Shown: one piece after another, positions 24,311-33,165 of the stretch | Numbering within the stretch: position 1 is the first letter of the stretch | Layout: every line of letters begins with the position of its first letter | NCBI GenBank assembly: GCA_024742605.1 | Contig: JANSYC010000008.1 | Span: 1-64,000 of the forward strand | Direction: 5' to 3' | DNA from: Alphaproteobacteria bacterium | Lineage (GTDB): Bacteria > Pseudomonadota > Alphaproteobacteria > Thalassobaculales > Thalassobaculaceae | Length of the DNA stretch: 64,000 nt | Made by a program: the position numbers and the translations under genes | The notes under the pieces: generated by a model | Seen by the model: the letters and a program-made list of their open reading frames with translations, nothing else | What the model was told of the DNA's origin: nothing | The model's database searches: none

Positions 24311-26047
24311 ATGGACGGGGTGCAGAACGCCACTCAGATCTCCCTATGGATCGCTGTCCTGGCGGTGCTGCTGGTGGGGATCTTGGCCTTTTGGCTGAAC
24401 CGCCGGCTGACCGCTCGGGCCCGGGCGGATGCGGACTTGGCACGGCGGTCCGAGCAGCGCTTCCGGCTGCTGGTCGACGGGGTCCGGAACACCGCCATCC
24501 ACATGGTCGACATGGACGGCGTCGTCACGTCGTGGAATGTCGGTGCCCAGCGGATCTACGGCTATGCCGCGGACGAGATTGTGGGCGGCGACATGTCGAC
24601 CTTTCACACCGATGAGGACATCCGGCAGGGTCTTCCCAGACAGATCCTGGCGACGGCGATGGCCACCGGCCGGTACGAGGGGGAGGGGCCGCGGCTGCGC
24701 AAGGATGGGAGCCGATTCTGGGCCGCGTTCTCGCTCTACACGGTCGAGGATCCGGAGGGCGAAATCGCAGGTTTCGCAAAGATCACCCGTGATGTCTCCG
24801 AACGAAAGGCCGCCCAGGATGAGCTTCAGGCTGCCAAGGTGGAGCTCGAACTTCGGGTGCTGGAGCGCACGCGCGAGCTGGTGCTGGCGAAGGAGTCAGC
24901 CGAGCAGGCCAATGCCGCCAAATCCCAGTTCCTCGCCAATATGAGCCATGAACTCCGCACCCCGCTGAATGCGATCATGGGCTATAGCGAGATGCTGCTG
25001 GAAGACATGAAGGAGACAGCGGCGGCGCCGGATCTGGAGCGGATCACCCGCGCAGGCAGCCATCTGCTGAGACTGATCAACGAGGCCCTGGATCTCTCGA
25101 AGATCGACGCCGGACAGATGGAGCTGTTCGTCGAGACCTTCGATCTGACGGATCTCATTCGCGACGTGACCGACGCCATGGGTCCGATCGCGCGCCGCAA
25201 CGGCAACTCGGTCGACTGCCGATTGGCTGACGGGCTCAGCGCGCTCCGTTCGGACGCGCAGAAGGTTCGGCAATGTCTCGTGAACCTGCTGTCGAATGCC
25301 TGCAAGTTCACCGAGAATGGCACTGTTGTCCTGTCGGTTGAGGAGCGGGAGGTCGACGGCATGGCGTCGGTGGTTTTCGAAGTCGCCGATACCGGGATCG
25401 GAATGACGGAGGACCAGCTGGAGCATGTTTTCGACGCCTTCGCCCAGGCGGACGGCTCGATCACCCGAAGATTTGGGGGGACTGGGCTGGGGCTCACTCT
25501 CACACGGCGGATGGCGGAACTGATGGGCGGCAGCGTGTCCGCGGCCAGTACGTTGGGGGCGGGGTCGACGTTCACCCTGACCCTGCCAAAGACCCCGCCG
25601 GATGTGGACATCATCGAAGCGGTGGCACCGACGGGCAGTTCAGAGGTTGGCGCCCCGGCCGAACCGATGGTTCTCGTGATCGACGACGACCCGTTGGTGC
25701 TGGATCTCATGGAACGGCTGCTCGGCCGGAACGGCTTTCGCCCCTATCTGGTCGACAACGGTCCCGATGGGATCGCTGCGGCCGTATGGCTCAAGCCGTC
25801 GGTGATCCTGTTGGATGTTCAGATGCCGGGCCTGGACGGCTGGCAGACCCTGAGTCAGCTAAAGGCGCGGGCCGAGACCACCGACATTCCGGTCATCATG
25901 TCGACAATGGTCGATGATCTGAAACGCGGGTTTACCCTCGGGGCGGCGCATTACCTTGTGAAGCCGATCGACAACGTGACCCTGATCGAAACCCTGCGGC
26001 GTCATACAGCCGGGCACCCGGTCGCGTCGGAGACGGAGCTGGGATGA
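24311..26047 (+). CDS. Hybrid PAS histidine kinase with receiver domain
   Basis: A 578-residue hybrid kinase. One N-terminal membrane helix (residues ~9-30) is followed by a PAS domain (FRLLVDGVRNTAIHMVDMDG to KITRDVSERKAAQ), a coiled coil, HisKA (MSHELRTPLNAIMGY, His ~213), HATPase (NLLSNACKFTENG, DTGIGM, GGTGLGLTLT), and a C-terminal receiver from ~453 (LVIDDDPLV, Asp ~502 in VILLDVQMPGLDG, Lys in YLVKPID). It lies 30 bp after the hydratase. A phosphorelay partner (Hpt) is not encoded nearby. Signal unknown; the PAS has no obvious cofactor signature. Confidence 0.92.
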   Translation: MDGVQNATQISLWIAVLAVLLVGILAFWLNRRLTARARADADLARRSEQRFRLLVDGVRNTAIHMVDMDGVVTSWNVGAQRIYGYAADEIVGGDMSTFHTDEDIRQGLPRQILATAMATGRYEGEGPRLRKDGSRFWAAFSLYTVEDPEGEIAGFAKITRDVSERKAAQDELQAAKVELELRVLERTRELVLAKESAEQANAAKSQFLANMSHELRTPLNAIMGYSEMLLEDMKETAAAPDLERITRAGSHLLRLINEALDLSKIDAGQMELFVETFDLTDLIRDVTDAMGPIARRNGNSVDCRLADGLSALRSDAQKVRQCLVNLLSNACKFTENGTVVLSVEEREVDGMASVVFEVADTGIGMTEDQLEHVFDAFAQADGSITRRFGGTGLGLTLTRRMAELMGGSVSAASTLGAGSTFTLTLPKTPPDVDIIEAVAPTGSSEVGAPAEPMVLVIDDDPLVLDLMERLLGRNGFRPYLVDNGPDGIAAAVWLKPSVILLDVQMPGLDGWQTLSQLKARAETTDIPVIMSTMVDDLKRGFTLGAAHYLVKPIDNVTLIETLRRHTAGHPVASETELG

Positions 26048-26111
26048 GGCGGTCCTGGCTGCGATCTCCGGTTTCGGCCTATCCTGGGCCCACTGGCAAA
26101 CACCGGATCAA

Positions 26112-27620
26112 ATGATGGCCAACCAGAATCCCTATGTCGTCTCGGTCGGCTCGGTTTCGTTCGGCGGGAGCATGCCATCCGCTCGGCATTTCGAGAGGGC
26201 GATTGCGAAAGCCCGCAAGAACTTACCCGACCTGGCCAAAAATGACGCGACCAGTGCCGACCAGTGCTATCTGGAGTGTCTGAGCCTGGCCGATGGACAA
26301 CCGGAACGACTCTGTGACGTCCTGGCGTTGGACTATCTTCCGAAATCCAAAAAGCATTTCGAGCGTTTGATGTCGGCCGGGCATGAGGTCGCAAGACACC
26401 GGCCCCGGCAGGCTGTGAAGCTTGTTTCCTATGCGTACAGAGCGGGCGAAAAAGAGGCCGCGCGAAATCTGTGTTCTGCGATCTGCGGGTCGCAGGAGGA
26501 CGAACTGCTGGTTGCCAGGGTGACAAGTCTCATCTTGATACACGATCAGGATGCCGGCTACGTCGTTTCGTTCCTGTCGAAAATAACCTCGAACAATCCA
26601 AACAAGGTCAACCTTCTTAGCTTGCAGGCGGAGTATTCGAATAAGGCTCAAAGAGAAAAAATTATACGGAACGTGCCTCCGATAACGGCAGCAGTTCTTC
26701 AGCACCTGCAGCCGGAGCGGCCGATTTCCGTGCTCGACGGTGGCGCGACCCAATCGGAAATCGAGCGGCAGTTCTCCGGTTGGCCGCCGGAGAAATGGCG
26801 CGCCGTCGGCTTCGATCCGCATCCCAGTGCCGACCTGTCTGTCGAGCACGCCGGCAATGTCAGTATGATCCGCACAGCGCTCGGTGCGGCGCGGGGCAAG
26901 CTGCGCCTCTACCATACCGCTTCGGATGGAGCGTCTTCGATCTTCGATCCCAATGTCGAGTATCTCAAGCACCTGCTTCACGGCAAGGAAACACCGCTGA
27001 CCGATGTGATGTCCGTGATCGGCGAGAGCGAGGTCGATGCGATCGATCTGGATACCTGGCGGCAGGAGGCGCAGGTTTTGCCGTTCGATTTCATCAAACT
27101 GAACGTCCAGGGCGCCGAACTTGAGGTCCTGCGGGGTGCGAAAGACACCATCGAACACTGTCTGGGCCTTCAGGCCGAGGTTTCGTTCGCCCCGATCTAC
27201 CGGAACGCGCCGGTCTTTCGGGACATCGACGCACACCTGGACGGGCTTGGGTTCACGTTCTTCGATATGCGGAAGCCGACCACGAATGGCCGGGCCGCAA
27301 GCCGGTCGACCGTCTTTTCCGGCTCCCGCGTCGGCCTGTTCCGCTGGCCGAGCCGGCAACTGACGGAGGCGCATGTTCTTTACCTCCGGGATCCCTTCAG
27401 ACCCGAAGAACAGGCAGCGCCGCGCTGGCGGACTCCCCAGCCGTGGCTGCGCCTTGCGGTGGTTGCCGAACTCAATGGCCAGGTGGACTTTGCGATGCAG
27501 CTTTGTGAGACCGTTCTGGGGCGATTTGCCGATTCATTTAATGACGGAGGAGCCGCTCTCTCTAAAGACCTGGATGCGGCGAGCGATTTTTATCAGGAGT
27601 TTGACCGGTCCAACCGCTGA
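26112..27620 (+). CDS. FkbM-type methyltransferase with extra domains
   Basis: A 502-residue protein. Residues ~200-400 are an FkbM SAM-dependent methyltransferase (ISVLDGGATQSEIERQFSGW as motif I, VGFDPHPS acidic loop, IDLDTWRQ, FIKLNVQGAELEVLRGAKD). The first ~195 residues are a helical, tetratricopeptide-like region (LAKNDATSADQCYLECLSLA, KLVSYAYRAGEKEAARNLC). The C-terminal ~100 residues are unassigned. FkbM enzymes O-methylate glycans or lipids. It stands alone between the hybrid kinase and a convergent flavodoxin-like gene. Target unknown. Confidence 0.8.
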   Translation: MMANQNPYVVSVGSVSFGGSMPSARHFERAIAKARKNLPDLAKNDATSADQCYLECLSLADGQPERLCDVLALDYLPKSKKHFERLMSAGHEVARHRPRQAVKLVSYAYRAGEKEAARNLCSAICGSQEDELLVARVTSLILIHDQDAGYVVSFLSKITSNNPNKVNLLSLQAEYSNKAQREKIIRNVPPITAAVLQHLQPERPISVLDGGATQSEIERQFSGWPPEKWRAVGFDPHPSADLSVEHAGNVSMIRTALGAARGKLRLYHTASDGASSIFDPNVEYLKHLLHGKETPLTDVMSVIGESEVDAIDLDTWRQEAQVLPFDFIKLNVQGAELEVLRGAKDTIEHCLGLQAEVSFAPIYRNAPVFRDIDAHLDGLGFTFFDMRKPTTNGRAASRSTVFSGSRVGLFRWPSRQLTEAHVLYLRDPFRPEEQAAPRWRTPQPWLRLAVVAELNGQVDFAMQLCETVLGRFADSFNDGGAALSKDLDAASDFYQEFDRSNR

Positions 27621-27653
27621 GGCCCGGTTGGCAGGTGCGCTCTTGGACCCGGC

Positions 27654-28121
27654 CTAGAACACCCCTGCTTCGATCCCCGCCGCCATCATCGTGCCGAGCT
27701 CCCGGCACTGGTCGACGAACTCCTCGTCGAAGCCGCCCCGGCAGATCAGCGGCGCGGCGACCGGCTTCCAGCGCAGCCCGGTGGTGATGGTTTCGACGGC
27801 GCGCCGGGTTCCGGTCCCGTCATGCCCGGCCCGGACGATCAGCGCATAGGGCATGCCCTGGGTTTCCTCCAGGCAGGGGTAGTAGCAGCGGTCGAAGAAA
27901 TCCTTCATCGCGCCGGACATATAGCCAAGGTTTTCGGTCGTGAAGAGCAGGATGCCGGATGATCCGGTGACGTGCTCCGGTTCGGTGTCGAAGGGGCCGC
28001 GGACATCGACCGCGACCCCCGAGATGTCGTCATCCTGCGCGCCTGCCGCCACCGCGTCGCGCAGCCGGACCGTGTTCGGGGACGGTGCGTGGGCGATGAT
28101 GAGCAGGCGTTTGTCGGTCAT
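27654..28121 (-). CDS. Flavodoxin-fold NAD(P)H oxidoreductase
   Basis: A 155-residue single-domain flavodoxin-like protein. The FMN phosphate loop is at the N-terminus (IIAHAPSPNTVRL), with the isoalloxazine loop FTTENLGYMSGAMKDFFDRC near residues 60-80. It likely binds FMN and reduces an unknown acceptor. It is 11 bp downstream of the 2-hydroxyacid dehydrogenase and probably in the same minus-strand operon (28133-29828). Confidence 0.78.
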   Translation of the reverse strand: MTDKRLLIIAHAPSPNTVRLRDAVAAGAQDDDISGVAVDVRGPFDTEPEHVTGSSGILLFTTENLGYMSGAMKDFFDRCYYPCLEETQGMPYALIVRAGHDGTGTRRAVETITTGLRWKPVAAPLICRGGFDEEFVDQCRELGTMMAAGIEAGVF

Positions 28122-28132
28122 CCGGCCTCCGG

Positions 28133-29110
28133 CTACTTGCCCAGGGCCTTGCGGTTCACCACCACGTCCGGATCCAGAGTGCCATCGAAGCAGGCGAGGA
28201 TGTTCTCCATCGTCTGGTGCGAGGACCGCATCGAGGCTTCCAGACTGATACCTGCGGTGTGCGGGGTGAAGATGATCCGGGGCTCACCCATGAAGATGTG
28301 GTCGGCCGGTGCCGGTTCCACATCGAACACGTCGAGGCCCGCCCCCCGGATGTGCCCGGACTGAACGGCCGCCAGTAGGGCCGGTTCGTCCACGATGCCG
28401 CCGCGCGCGCAGTTGAGCACGATCGCACCCTCCCGCAGTCCGGCGAGCTCGGAGGCGCCGATCATGCCGATGGTCTCCTCGTTGCGGGGCGTGTGCACGG
28501 TGACCGCATCGGCCTCGCCCAGTACGGCGCGGAAATCCGCCACCGGTTCTGCGCCGGTGGCGGCGATCGCTTCGGCGGAGAGATAGGGGTCGTGGCCCAG
28601 CACCCGCATTCCGAAACCGAGTGCACGTTTGACCACCCGGCTGCCGATCCGGCCGAGCCCGATCACCAGCAGGGTGCGCCCCTCGATATCGATTGGCTTG
28701 ACGGTTTCCCGATCCTTCCAGTTGCCCGACCGGGTCAGCTTGTCCAGGGCCGGCATCTGCTTGGCGATCGCCAGCAGGAACATCATCGCCTGTTCGGCCA
28801 CAGACGGCGCGTTGGACCGGGGGGCGATGGCGACGGCTACCCCGTGATCGCTGCAGGCCTCCACGTCCACCGAGTCGTAGCCCACGCCGTGGCGCGAGAC
28901 GACCTGGAGGCCGGGGGCGGCCTCGACGATCTTGCGGGAAATCTGGGCCACCCGCACCGCGATGCCGTTCACCCCATCGATATGCTTGAGGATCGACTCC
29001 TCCGAGATGTCGGTCAGCACTTCGAAGGTGACGTCCTCGCGGGCGCGCAGCAGCTTCATGCCTTCCTCGTGCATCGGACCGAGGACCAGGACTTTCTTCA
29101 TATTGGACAT
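28133..29110 (-). CDS. D-2-hydroxyacid dehydrogenase (SerA-like)
   Basis: A 325-residue NAD-dependent dehydrogenase of the D-isomer-specific family. Rossmann motif VIGLGRIGSRV; catalytic Arg in NCARGGIVDE, Glu in FDVEPAP and His in TPHTAGIS are all visible. No ACT domain, so it is not the biosynthetic serine enzyme (that is at 62085). It lies between an RraA-like gene and a flavodoxin-like gene. Probable role: oxidation or reduction of a sugar-derived 2-hydroxy acid. Confidence 0.88.
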   Translation of the reverse strand: MSNMKKVLVLGPMHEEGMKLLRAREDVTFEVLTDISEESILKHIDGVNGIAVRVAQISRKIVEAAPGLQVVSRHGVGYDSVDVEACSDHGVAVAIAPRSNAPSVAEQAMMFLLAIAKQMPALDKLTRSGNWKDRETVKPIDIEGRTLLVIGLGRIGSRVVKRALGFGMRVLGHDPYLSAEAIAATGAEPVADFRAVLGEADAVTVHTPRNEETIGMIGASELAGLREGAIVLNCARGGIVDEPALLAAVQSGHIRGAGLDVFDVEPAPADHIFMGEPRIIFTPHTAGISLEASMRSSHQTMENILACFDGTLDPDVVVNRKALGK

Positions 29111-29126
29111 GTGATGGAATCCGTTC

Positions 29127-29828
29127 TCAGTGAATTTCGGCGGCGCTGCCCATGGCGGCCGTCAGCTTGTCGATGTCGAAACCGGGGGCGCGGGCGGCGT
29201 CCAGAATCACCTTCTCCTTGCGCTCCAGAAGCTTGATCGTCTCGGGGAGCTTCTTGACCGCATCGGCGGGCACCACGACTGCGCCGTGTCGGTCGGCGTG
29301 AATGATGTCGCCGTTATCGACCAGCATGCCGAAGATGTTCACCTGACCGCCGTAGTCGACCACGTGCACATGGGCGTGGCTGGGGCCGACCTTGCCGGCC
29401 AGCATCTGAAAGCCCGGAGCGCAGGCGTCCAGATCGCGGATCGAGCCGTTGGTGACGAGACCGAGAGCCCCCAGCCCGGAATGGATCGCCGTGTTCACCT
29501 CACCCCAGAACGCCCCGAAACCCGGATTGGGGTCCAGATCCTGGATCACCGAAACGGTTGGGCCCTGGCCCTCGGCCACATAGCGATAATAGGCCTGCCG
29601 CAGGTTCAGGTTTTCGGCAGCGGTGCGTTTCGGCGCGGCGACGGCGCGGATCGTCGCGGTGCGCGCGAAGCCGCAGATCGGCTTCTGGTCGGGATAGGCG
29701 CAGACCATCTGCTCGACCGTGAACCCGAGGGCTCGGCGTTCCGGATTGGTCACCTCCAGCCCGTTGCAGATGGTCGGTGTGTCCCATTCGGTCAGTTTCT
29801 GAAGATCCGCCAGCGTGATCGCGCTCAT
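29127..29828 (-). CDS. RraA-like / HMG aldolase family protein
   Basis: A 233-residue RraA-family protein. Characteristic parts: DTPTICNGLEVTNPE at the N-terminus, FWGEVNTAIHSGLGALGLVTNGSIRD with the metal-ligand Asp, and HADRHGAVVVPADAVKKLPE. Family members include RNase E inhibitors but also class II aldolases or decarboxylases for HMG and oxaloacetate-like acids; clustering with a hydroxyacid dehydrogenase and a sugar kinase favours the metabolic role. It is the first gene of the minus-strand operon and divergent from the PfkB kinase. Confidence 0.82.
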   Translation of the reverse strand: MSAITLADLQKLTEWDTPTICNGLEVTNPERRALGFTVEQMVCAYPDQKPICGFARTATIRAVAAPKRTAAENLNLRQAYYRYVAEGQGPTVSVIQDLDPNPGFGAFWGEVNTAIHSGLGALGLVTNGSIRDLDACAPGFQMLAGKVGPSHAHVHVVDYGGQVNIFGMLVDNGDIIHADRHGAVVVPADAVKKLPETIKLLERKEKVILDAARAPGFDIDKLTAAMGSAAEIH

Positions 29829-29987
29829 CGTTTCCGTCCCTATAATCGGTTGTTCTTGCGTGATTGGATGATTGTTGCTTGGGCAACGATCGTAACAGGG
29901 CCGGGCCGTCGAGCAACATGCTTGCGTGGTCGTTCGCGCTCATGGACTGTTGCCGGATGGGCATGGACCGGCGGGAAGGGGGGAGTC

Positions 29988-30917
29988 TTGGCTTTTGATC
30001 TGCTGTGTTTCGGCGAGCCTCTGATGGAGCTGACCCGGGTCAGTCGTGGCGGGGCGCCGGTGTACGTGCCGGGCTATGGCGGCGACACCATGAACTGCGC
30101 GATCGCGGCGGCCCGCCAGGGCGCGCGCGCCGGGTACATCTCGGCGCTGGGAGAGGATGCGTTCGGCGTCGAACTCAGGGCTTTGCTGGCGGCGGAGAAG
30201 GTCGACGACCGTTTCGTCCGATCCGACCCCGATGCTCCGACCGGCCTCTATGTGATTACGCCCAGCCCGGCCGGGCGGGATTTCGCCTACTACCGGGCCG
30301 GCTCCGCCGCGTCTCGCTACCGGCCAGCGGATTTGCCGGCAGATGTTCTCGCCGATACCAAGATCGTTCAGCTCTCCGGCATCAGTCAGGCGATCGGGGA
30401 GGGGCCGTGCGACGCCGGCTTCCGGCTGATCGAGGCGGCGCGCGCGGCCGGCTGTCAGGTGGCCTACGATACCAATCTGCGGCTCAAGCTGTGGTCTCTG
30501 GAACGGGCGCGGGCGATCATGCACGGGGCGCTGGAACGCTGTACCATCGCGCTGCCGTCGATCGACGATAGCCGGGTTCTGACCGGGCTGGAGGATGCGG
30601 ATGCGATCGTCGACCTCTACCTCTCGCGCGGCCCGTCCATCGTCGCAATGAAGATGGGGGAGCAGGGGGTTCTGGTCGCCACTGCCTCCCAACGGAGACG
30701 GGTGCCGCCGATCAAGGTAACGCCCGTCGATGCGACCGGAGCCGGGGATGCGTTCGGGGGGTCCTTCCTGGCGCGGCTGGCGGCAGGTGACGATCCGTTC
30801 ACGGCGGCCCGCTACGCCAATGCGGCGGCAGCGCTGACGACGACCGGATACGGTGCGGTGGCCCCGATCCCGAAGGCGCGCGACGTCTGCCTCGCCTTGG
30901 AAAGAGGCGAAGGCTGA
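29988..30917 (+). CDS. PfkB-family sugar kinase
   Basis: A 309-residue ribokinase-fold kinase, most like 2-keto-3-deoxygluconate kinases. It has FGEPLMELTRVS at the start, the GGDTMNCAIAAARQG motif, YDTNLRLKLW, and the ATP/catalytic motif DATGAGDAFGGSFLARL with the base Asp. The start is TTG 29988 behind GAAGGGGGGA; no ATG fits, and the open frame upstream is antisense to the RraA-like gene. With the neighbouring aldolase-like and dehydrogenase genes it suggests a keto-sugar-acid pathway. A cupin gene follows after 42 bp. Confidence 0.86.
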   Translation: MAFDLLCFGEPLMELTRVSRGGAPVYVPGYGGDTMNCAIAAARQGARAGYISALGEDAFGVELRALLAAEKVDDRFVRSDPDAPTGLYVITPSPAGRDFAYYRAGSAASRYRPADLPADVLADTKIVQLSGISQAIGEGPCDAGFRLIEAARAAGCQVAYDTNLRLKLWSLERARAIMHGALERCTIALPSIDDSRVLTGLEDADAIVDLYLSRGPSIVAMKMGEQGVLVATASQRRRVPPIKVTPVDATGAGDAFGGSFLARLAAGDDPFTAARYANAAAALTTTGYGAVAPIPKARDVCLALERGEG

Positions 30918-30959
30918 CGTAGTGTGGAAAGAACGTAATCAAAGCTACTGGAGGATTCT

Positions 30960-31472
30960 ATGAGCGTCACCGCGATGAAGTCGGACCGCCCGGCATCGAC
31001 CCATCCGCTCTCGCCGCTTGAGGTGGTCGAGGTGGCGGTGCCGGAGGACGAGCGGGTCTGGGTGCCCCAGGCGCCGAACGTCTCGTTCCGGCCGCTCTTC
31101 TTCAATACGTTGAACGGCCAATGGTGCAACCTGTTGCGGGTGCGCAAGTCCGGTGTGCTGAGCCGGCATCTGCATCCGGCGCCGGTCCACGGCTTTGTGA
31201 TCAAGGGCAGCTGGCGGTATCTGGAGCATGACTGGGTCGCCACCGAAGGGTCCTATGTCTTCGAGCCGCCGGGCGAGACCCACACGCTTGTGGTTGATGA
31301 GGACTGCGAGGAGATGATCACCTTCTTCAACATCACCGGCTGCATGTATTACGTCGACGAGCAGGGCAACAATACCGGATTCGAGGACGTCTTCACCAAG
31401 ATCGACATGTGCCGCAAACACTATGCGGCCTGCGGTTTGGGGGCGGATTACGTCGACCGGTTCATCCGCTGA
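30960..31472 (+). CDS. Cupin dioxygenase-like protein
   Basis: A 170-residue single-domain cupin resembling the 2,4'-dihydroxyacetophenone dioxygenase family. Metal ligands fit [19 protein letters not shown] (His/His/Glu-or-Gln site) and the second motif [11 protein letters not shown] with a His. ATG 30960 has CTGGAGG upstream. It could be an Fe-dependent C-C cleaving enzyme or a non-catalytic sugar-acid cupin. Encoded between the PfkB kinase and methylglyoxal synthase, probably one operon. Confidence 0.75.
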   Translation: MSVTAMKSDRPASTHPLSPLEVVEVAVPEDERVWVPQAPNVSFRPLFFNTLNGQWCNLLRVRKSGVLSRHLHPAPVHGFVIKGSWRYLEHDWVATEGSYVFEPPGETHTLVVDEDCEEMITFFNITGCMYYVDEQGNNTGFEDVFTKIDMCRKHYAACGLGADYVDRFIR

Positions 31473-31491
31473 ACCTGAGCGTCGGGCGCGC

Positions 31492-31935
31492 ATGAAACCG
31501 AACAAGCGCATCGGCCTGGTCGCGCATGACGCCAAGAAACGCGACCTTCTGGAGTGGGTCGACGACCATCGCGGCACGCTCGAACGGCATGAGCTCTGGG
31601 GGACCGGCACCACCGGCGGTCTGGTTGCGGACCGTCTGGGCCTGCCGGTGCATCGCCTGAAATCCGGTCCGCTGGGCGGCGATCAGCAGATGGGCGCGCT
31701 GATCGCGGAAGGCCGGCTCGACGTTCTGATATTCTTCACCGATCCGCTGTCGTCGATGCCGCACGATGTGGATGTCAAAGCCTTGGTCCGCTTGTCGACG
31801 GTCTATGGGATCGCCATGGCCTGCAACCGGACGACGGCCGATTTCCTGATCGCGAGCCCGCTTTTCAATGCTGCCTATGAGCCGGTCGACACCGATTATT
31901 CGGACTATATTTCGAGACAGTTGGATCGCATCTGA
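31492..31935 (+). CDS. mgsA: Methylglyoxal synthase
   Basis: A 147-residue enzyme converting dihydroxyacetone phosphate to methylglyoxal and phosphate. Nearly all signature parts are present: [22 protein letters not shown], the phosphate-binding and catalytic [17 protein letters not shown] (Asp), [18 protein letters not shown] (His), and [14 protein letters not shown]. It starts at ATG 31492, 19 bp after the cupin. In this setting it may relieve sugar-phosphate accumulation. Confidence 0.95.
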   Translation: MKPNKRIGLVAHDAKKRDLLEWVDDHRGTLERHELWGTGTTGGLVADRLGLPVHRLKSGPLGGDQQMGALIAEGRLDVLIFFTDPLSSMPHDVDVKALVRLSTVYGIAMACNRTTADFLIASPLFNAAYEPVDTDYSDYISRQLDRI

Positions 31936-32039
31936 GTTTGGGCTTGAAGCTTTCGATTGTGGCCAGTATCGAAGCCGTACTTTGCGTCGTGGAGGGGAAA
32001 CCGCCCGGCGGCTTTTGAATCGGCTCCTGAAAGCGAATC

Positions 32040-32559
32040 ATGCAGGTCACGGAAGAAGAGACGAAAGGCGCGTTTAACGACCGGCGGATCCGGTCGGATG
32101 TGATGCGAGGCTTCTATGCGGCCTGGGACGCCTCGAGCGCAGGCCGACCAGCACCTGCACGGTCCGACTTCCTTCCGGAGACCTTGGTGACCTGGTGGCC
32201 GGACATGTTCCTGGTGGACGTCGCCATCGAAGCCGGACGGCCGGTATTCGCCCACCGACTTTTCGGCAGTTGCCTGGAAAACCGGCTGGGCCGGAAATTG
32301 GGCGGCCATGCCCTCGACAGCCAGACCGACATGGAAGTGGGCGATCCTCGGCTGGGGGGGGGTGGGCGCGAACGGGCCTACCAGACCCGTTCCGGGACAA
32401 TAGCGCCGGCGCATCATTACCTGCGCCTCAAGAATGACGGGGAAGCGCCCAGCGGAATTCGAACGCCTGCTGCTGCCCCTCTCGAACGACGGACGGACGG
32501 TCGTCCGACTGCTGGGCGCGGCGCAATACCGGAACCTGCTGACCAACAGGGCCTCCTGA
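32040..32559 (+). pseudogene. PAS_5-family gene with frameshift
   Basis: The frame from ATG 32040 encodes a PAS_5 N-terminus (RGFYAAWDASSAGRPAP, LVTWWPDMFLVDVAIEAGRP, LGRKLGGHALDS). Its expected C-terminus (AEFERLLLPLSNDGRTVVRL to TNRAS and TGA at 32557) is in the +1 frame from about 32440. One indel between about 32403 and 32450 would join them; a nine-G run at ~32355 is nearby. It could be a true mutation or a sequencing error. The repaired stop overlaps the next ATG (TGATG), typical of translational coupling, so the gene was co-expressed with the PYP homologue. Confidence 0.78.
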
Positions 32560-32948
32560 TGTCTGATCGCATACCCGAAGAAATAGACTTAGAAGCCGAC
32601 GATCTGGCGGAAATTCTGGACCGACTCGGTGAAGCGGAACGGAATCGCCTGCCGTTCGGCTTGGTCCTGATGAGCCATTCCGGCGACGTGCTGTACTACA
32701 GCGACCGTGAGCGCGAGATGTCAGGCTACCCGCGTGATCCGGTCGGTCTGAATTGGTTGCGGGATGTCGCTCCGTGCATGAACGAGGAGTGGATCGTGGA
32801 AGGTTTGGCCCGGTGCCGAGATTGCTGGCGACTCGATTTCATGGTGAGGACGACAGGGGACCATCGGGATCGCAGACAGGAGTTGGATCTTCGGCTTCTG
32901 AGCGCGGTCAACGGGCAACGCATGTGGCTGCTCATCCGGCGGATCTAA
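32559..32948 (+). CDS. pyp: Photoactive yellow protein homologue
   Basis: A 129-residue PAS-fold protein. It aligns end to end with Halorhodospira PYP (125 residues): DDLAEILDRLGEAERNRLPFG matches the N-terminal cap; YSDREREMSG matches YNAAEGDITG; RDVAPCM matches KDVAPCT; the end RMWLLIRRI matches YWVFVKRV. Chromophore residues are conserved: Tyr47 and Glu51 (PYP Tyr42, Glu46) and the p-coumarate-binding Cys73 (Cys69); PYP Thr50 is Ser and Arg52 is Tyr. It should bind 4-hydroxycinnamate and photocycle in blue light. No tyrosine ammonia-lyase is in the window. The start is set by the TGATG overlap; the longer frame through the PAS_5 gene exists only because of the frameshift. Confidence 0.85.
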   Translation: MSDRIPEEIDLEADDLAEILDRLGEAERNRLPFGLVLMSHSGDVLYYSDREREMSGYPRDPVGLNWLRDVAPCMNEEWIVEGLARCRDCWRLDFMVRTTGDHRDRRQELDLRLLSAVNGQRMWLLIRRI

Positions 32949-33165
32949 GCCACGTCGAGCACTGTTGCGGTTCGCCGACCGGCAGGATCGGGCGGAATTC
33001 GACTAAATTGAGGCCGATATGTGCGAAACGGCCATTGGTCTATTGACACCTGACACAGGTTCTCCGGTAAGGTGTCGGCGGTTCAATCAACGCTCAAGCG
33101 CCTAGATCGACCAAAAGCGGAATAAGAAAAGAAATAATCCGCAACAATCAGGGAGGAAATCTTAA

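Noticed and set aside
29130-29987. Long upstream extension of the PfkB kinase frame
   Set aside because: It is antisense to the RraA-like gene; the kinase family starts at MAFDLLCFGEP.
32040-32948. Single 302-residue PAS protein
   Set aside because: The middle has no PAS_5 or PYP similarity, the PAS_5 C-terminus is found in another frame, and TGATG marks a new start.
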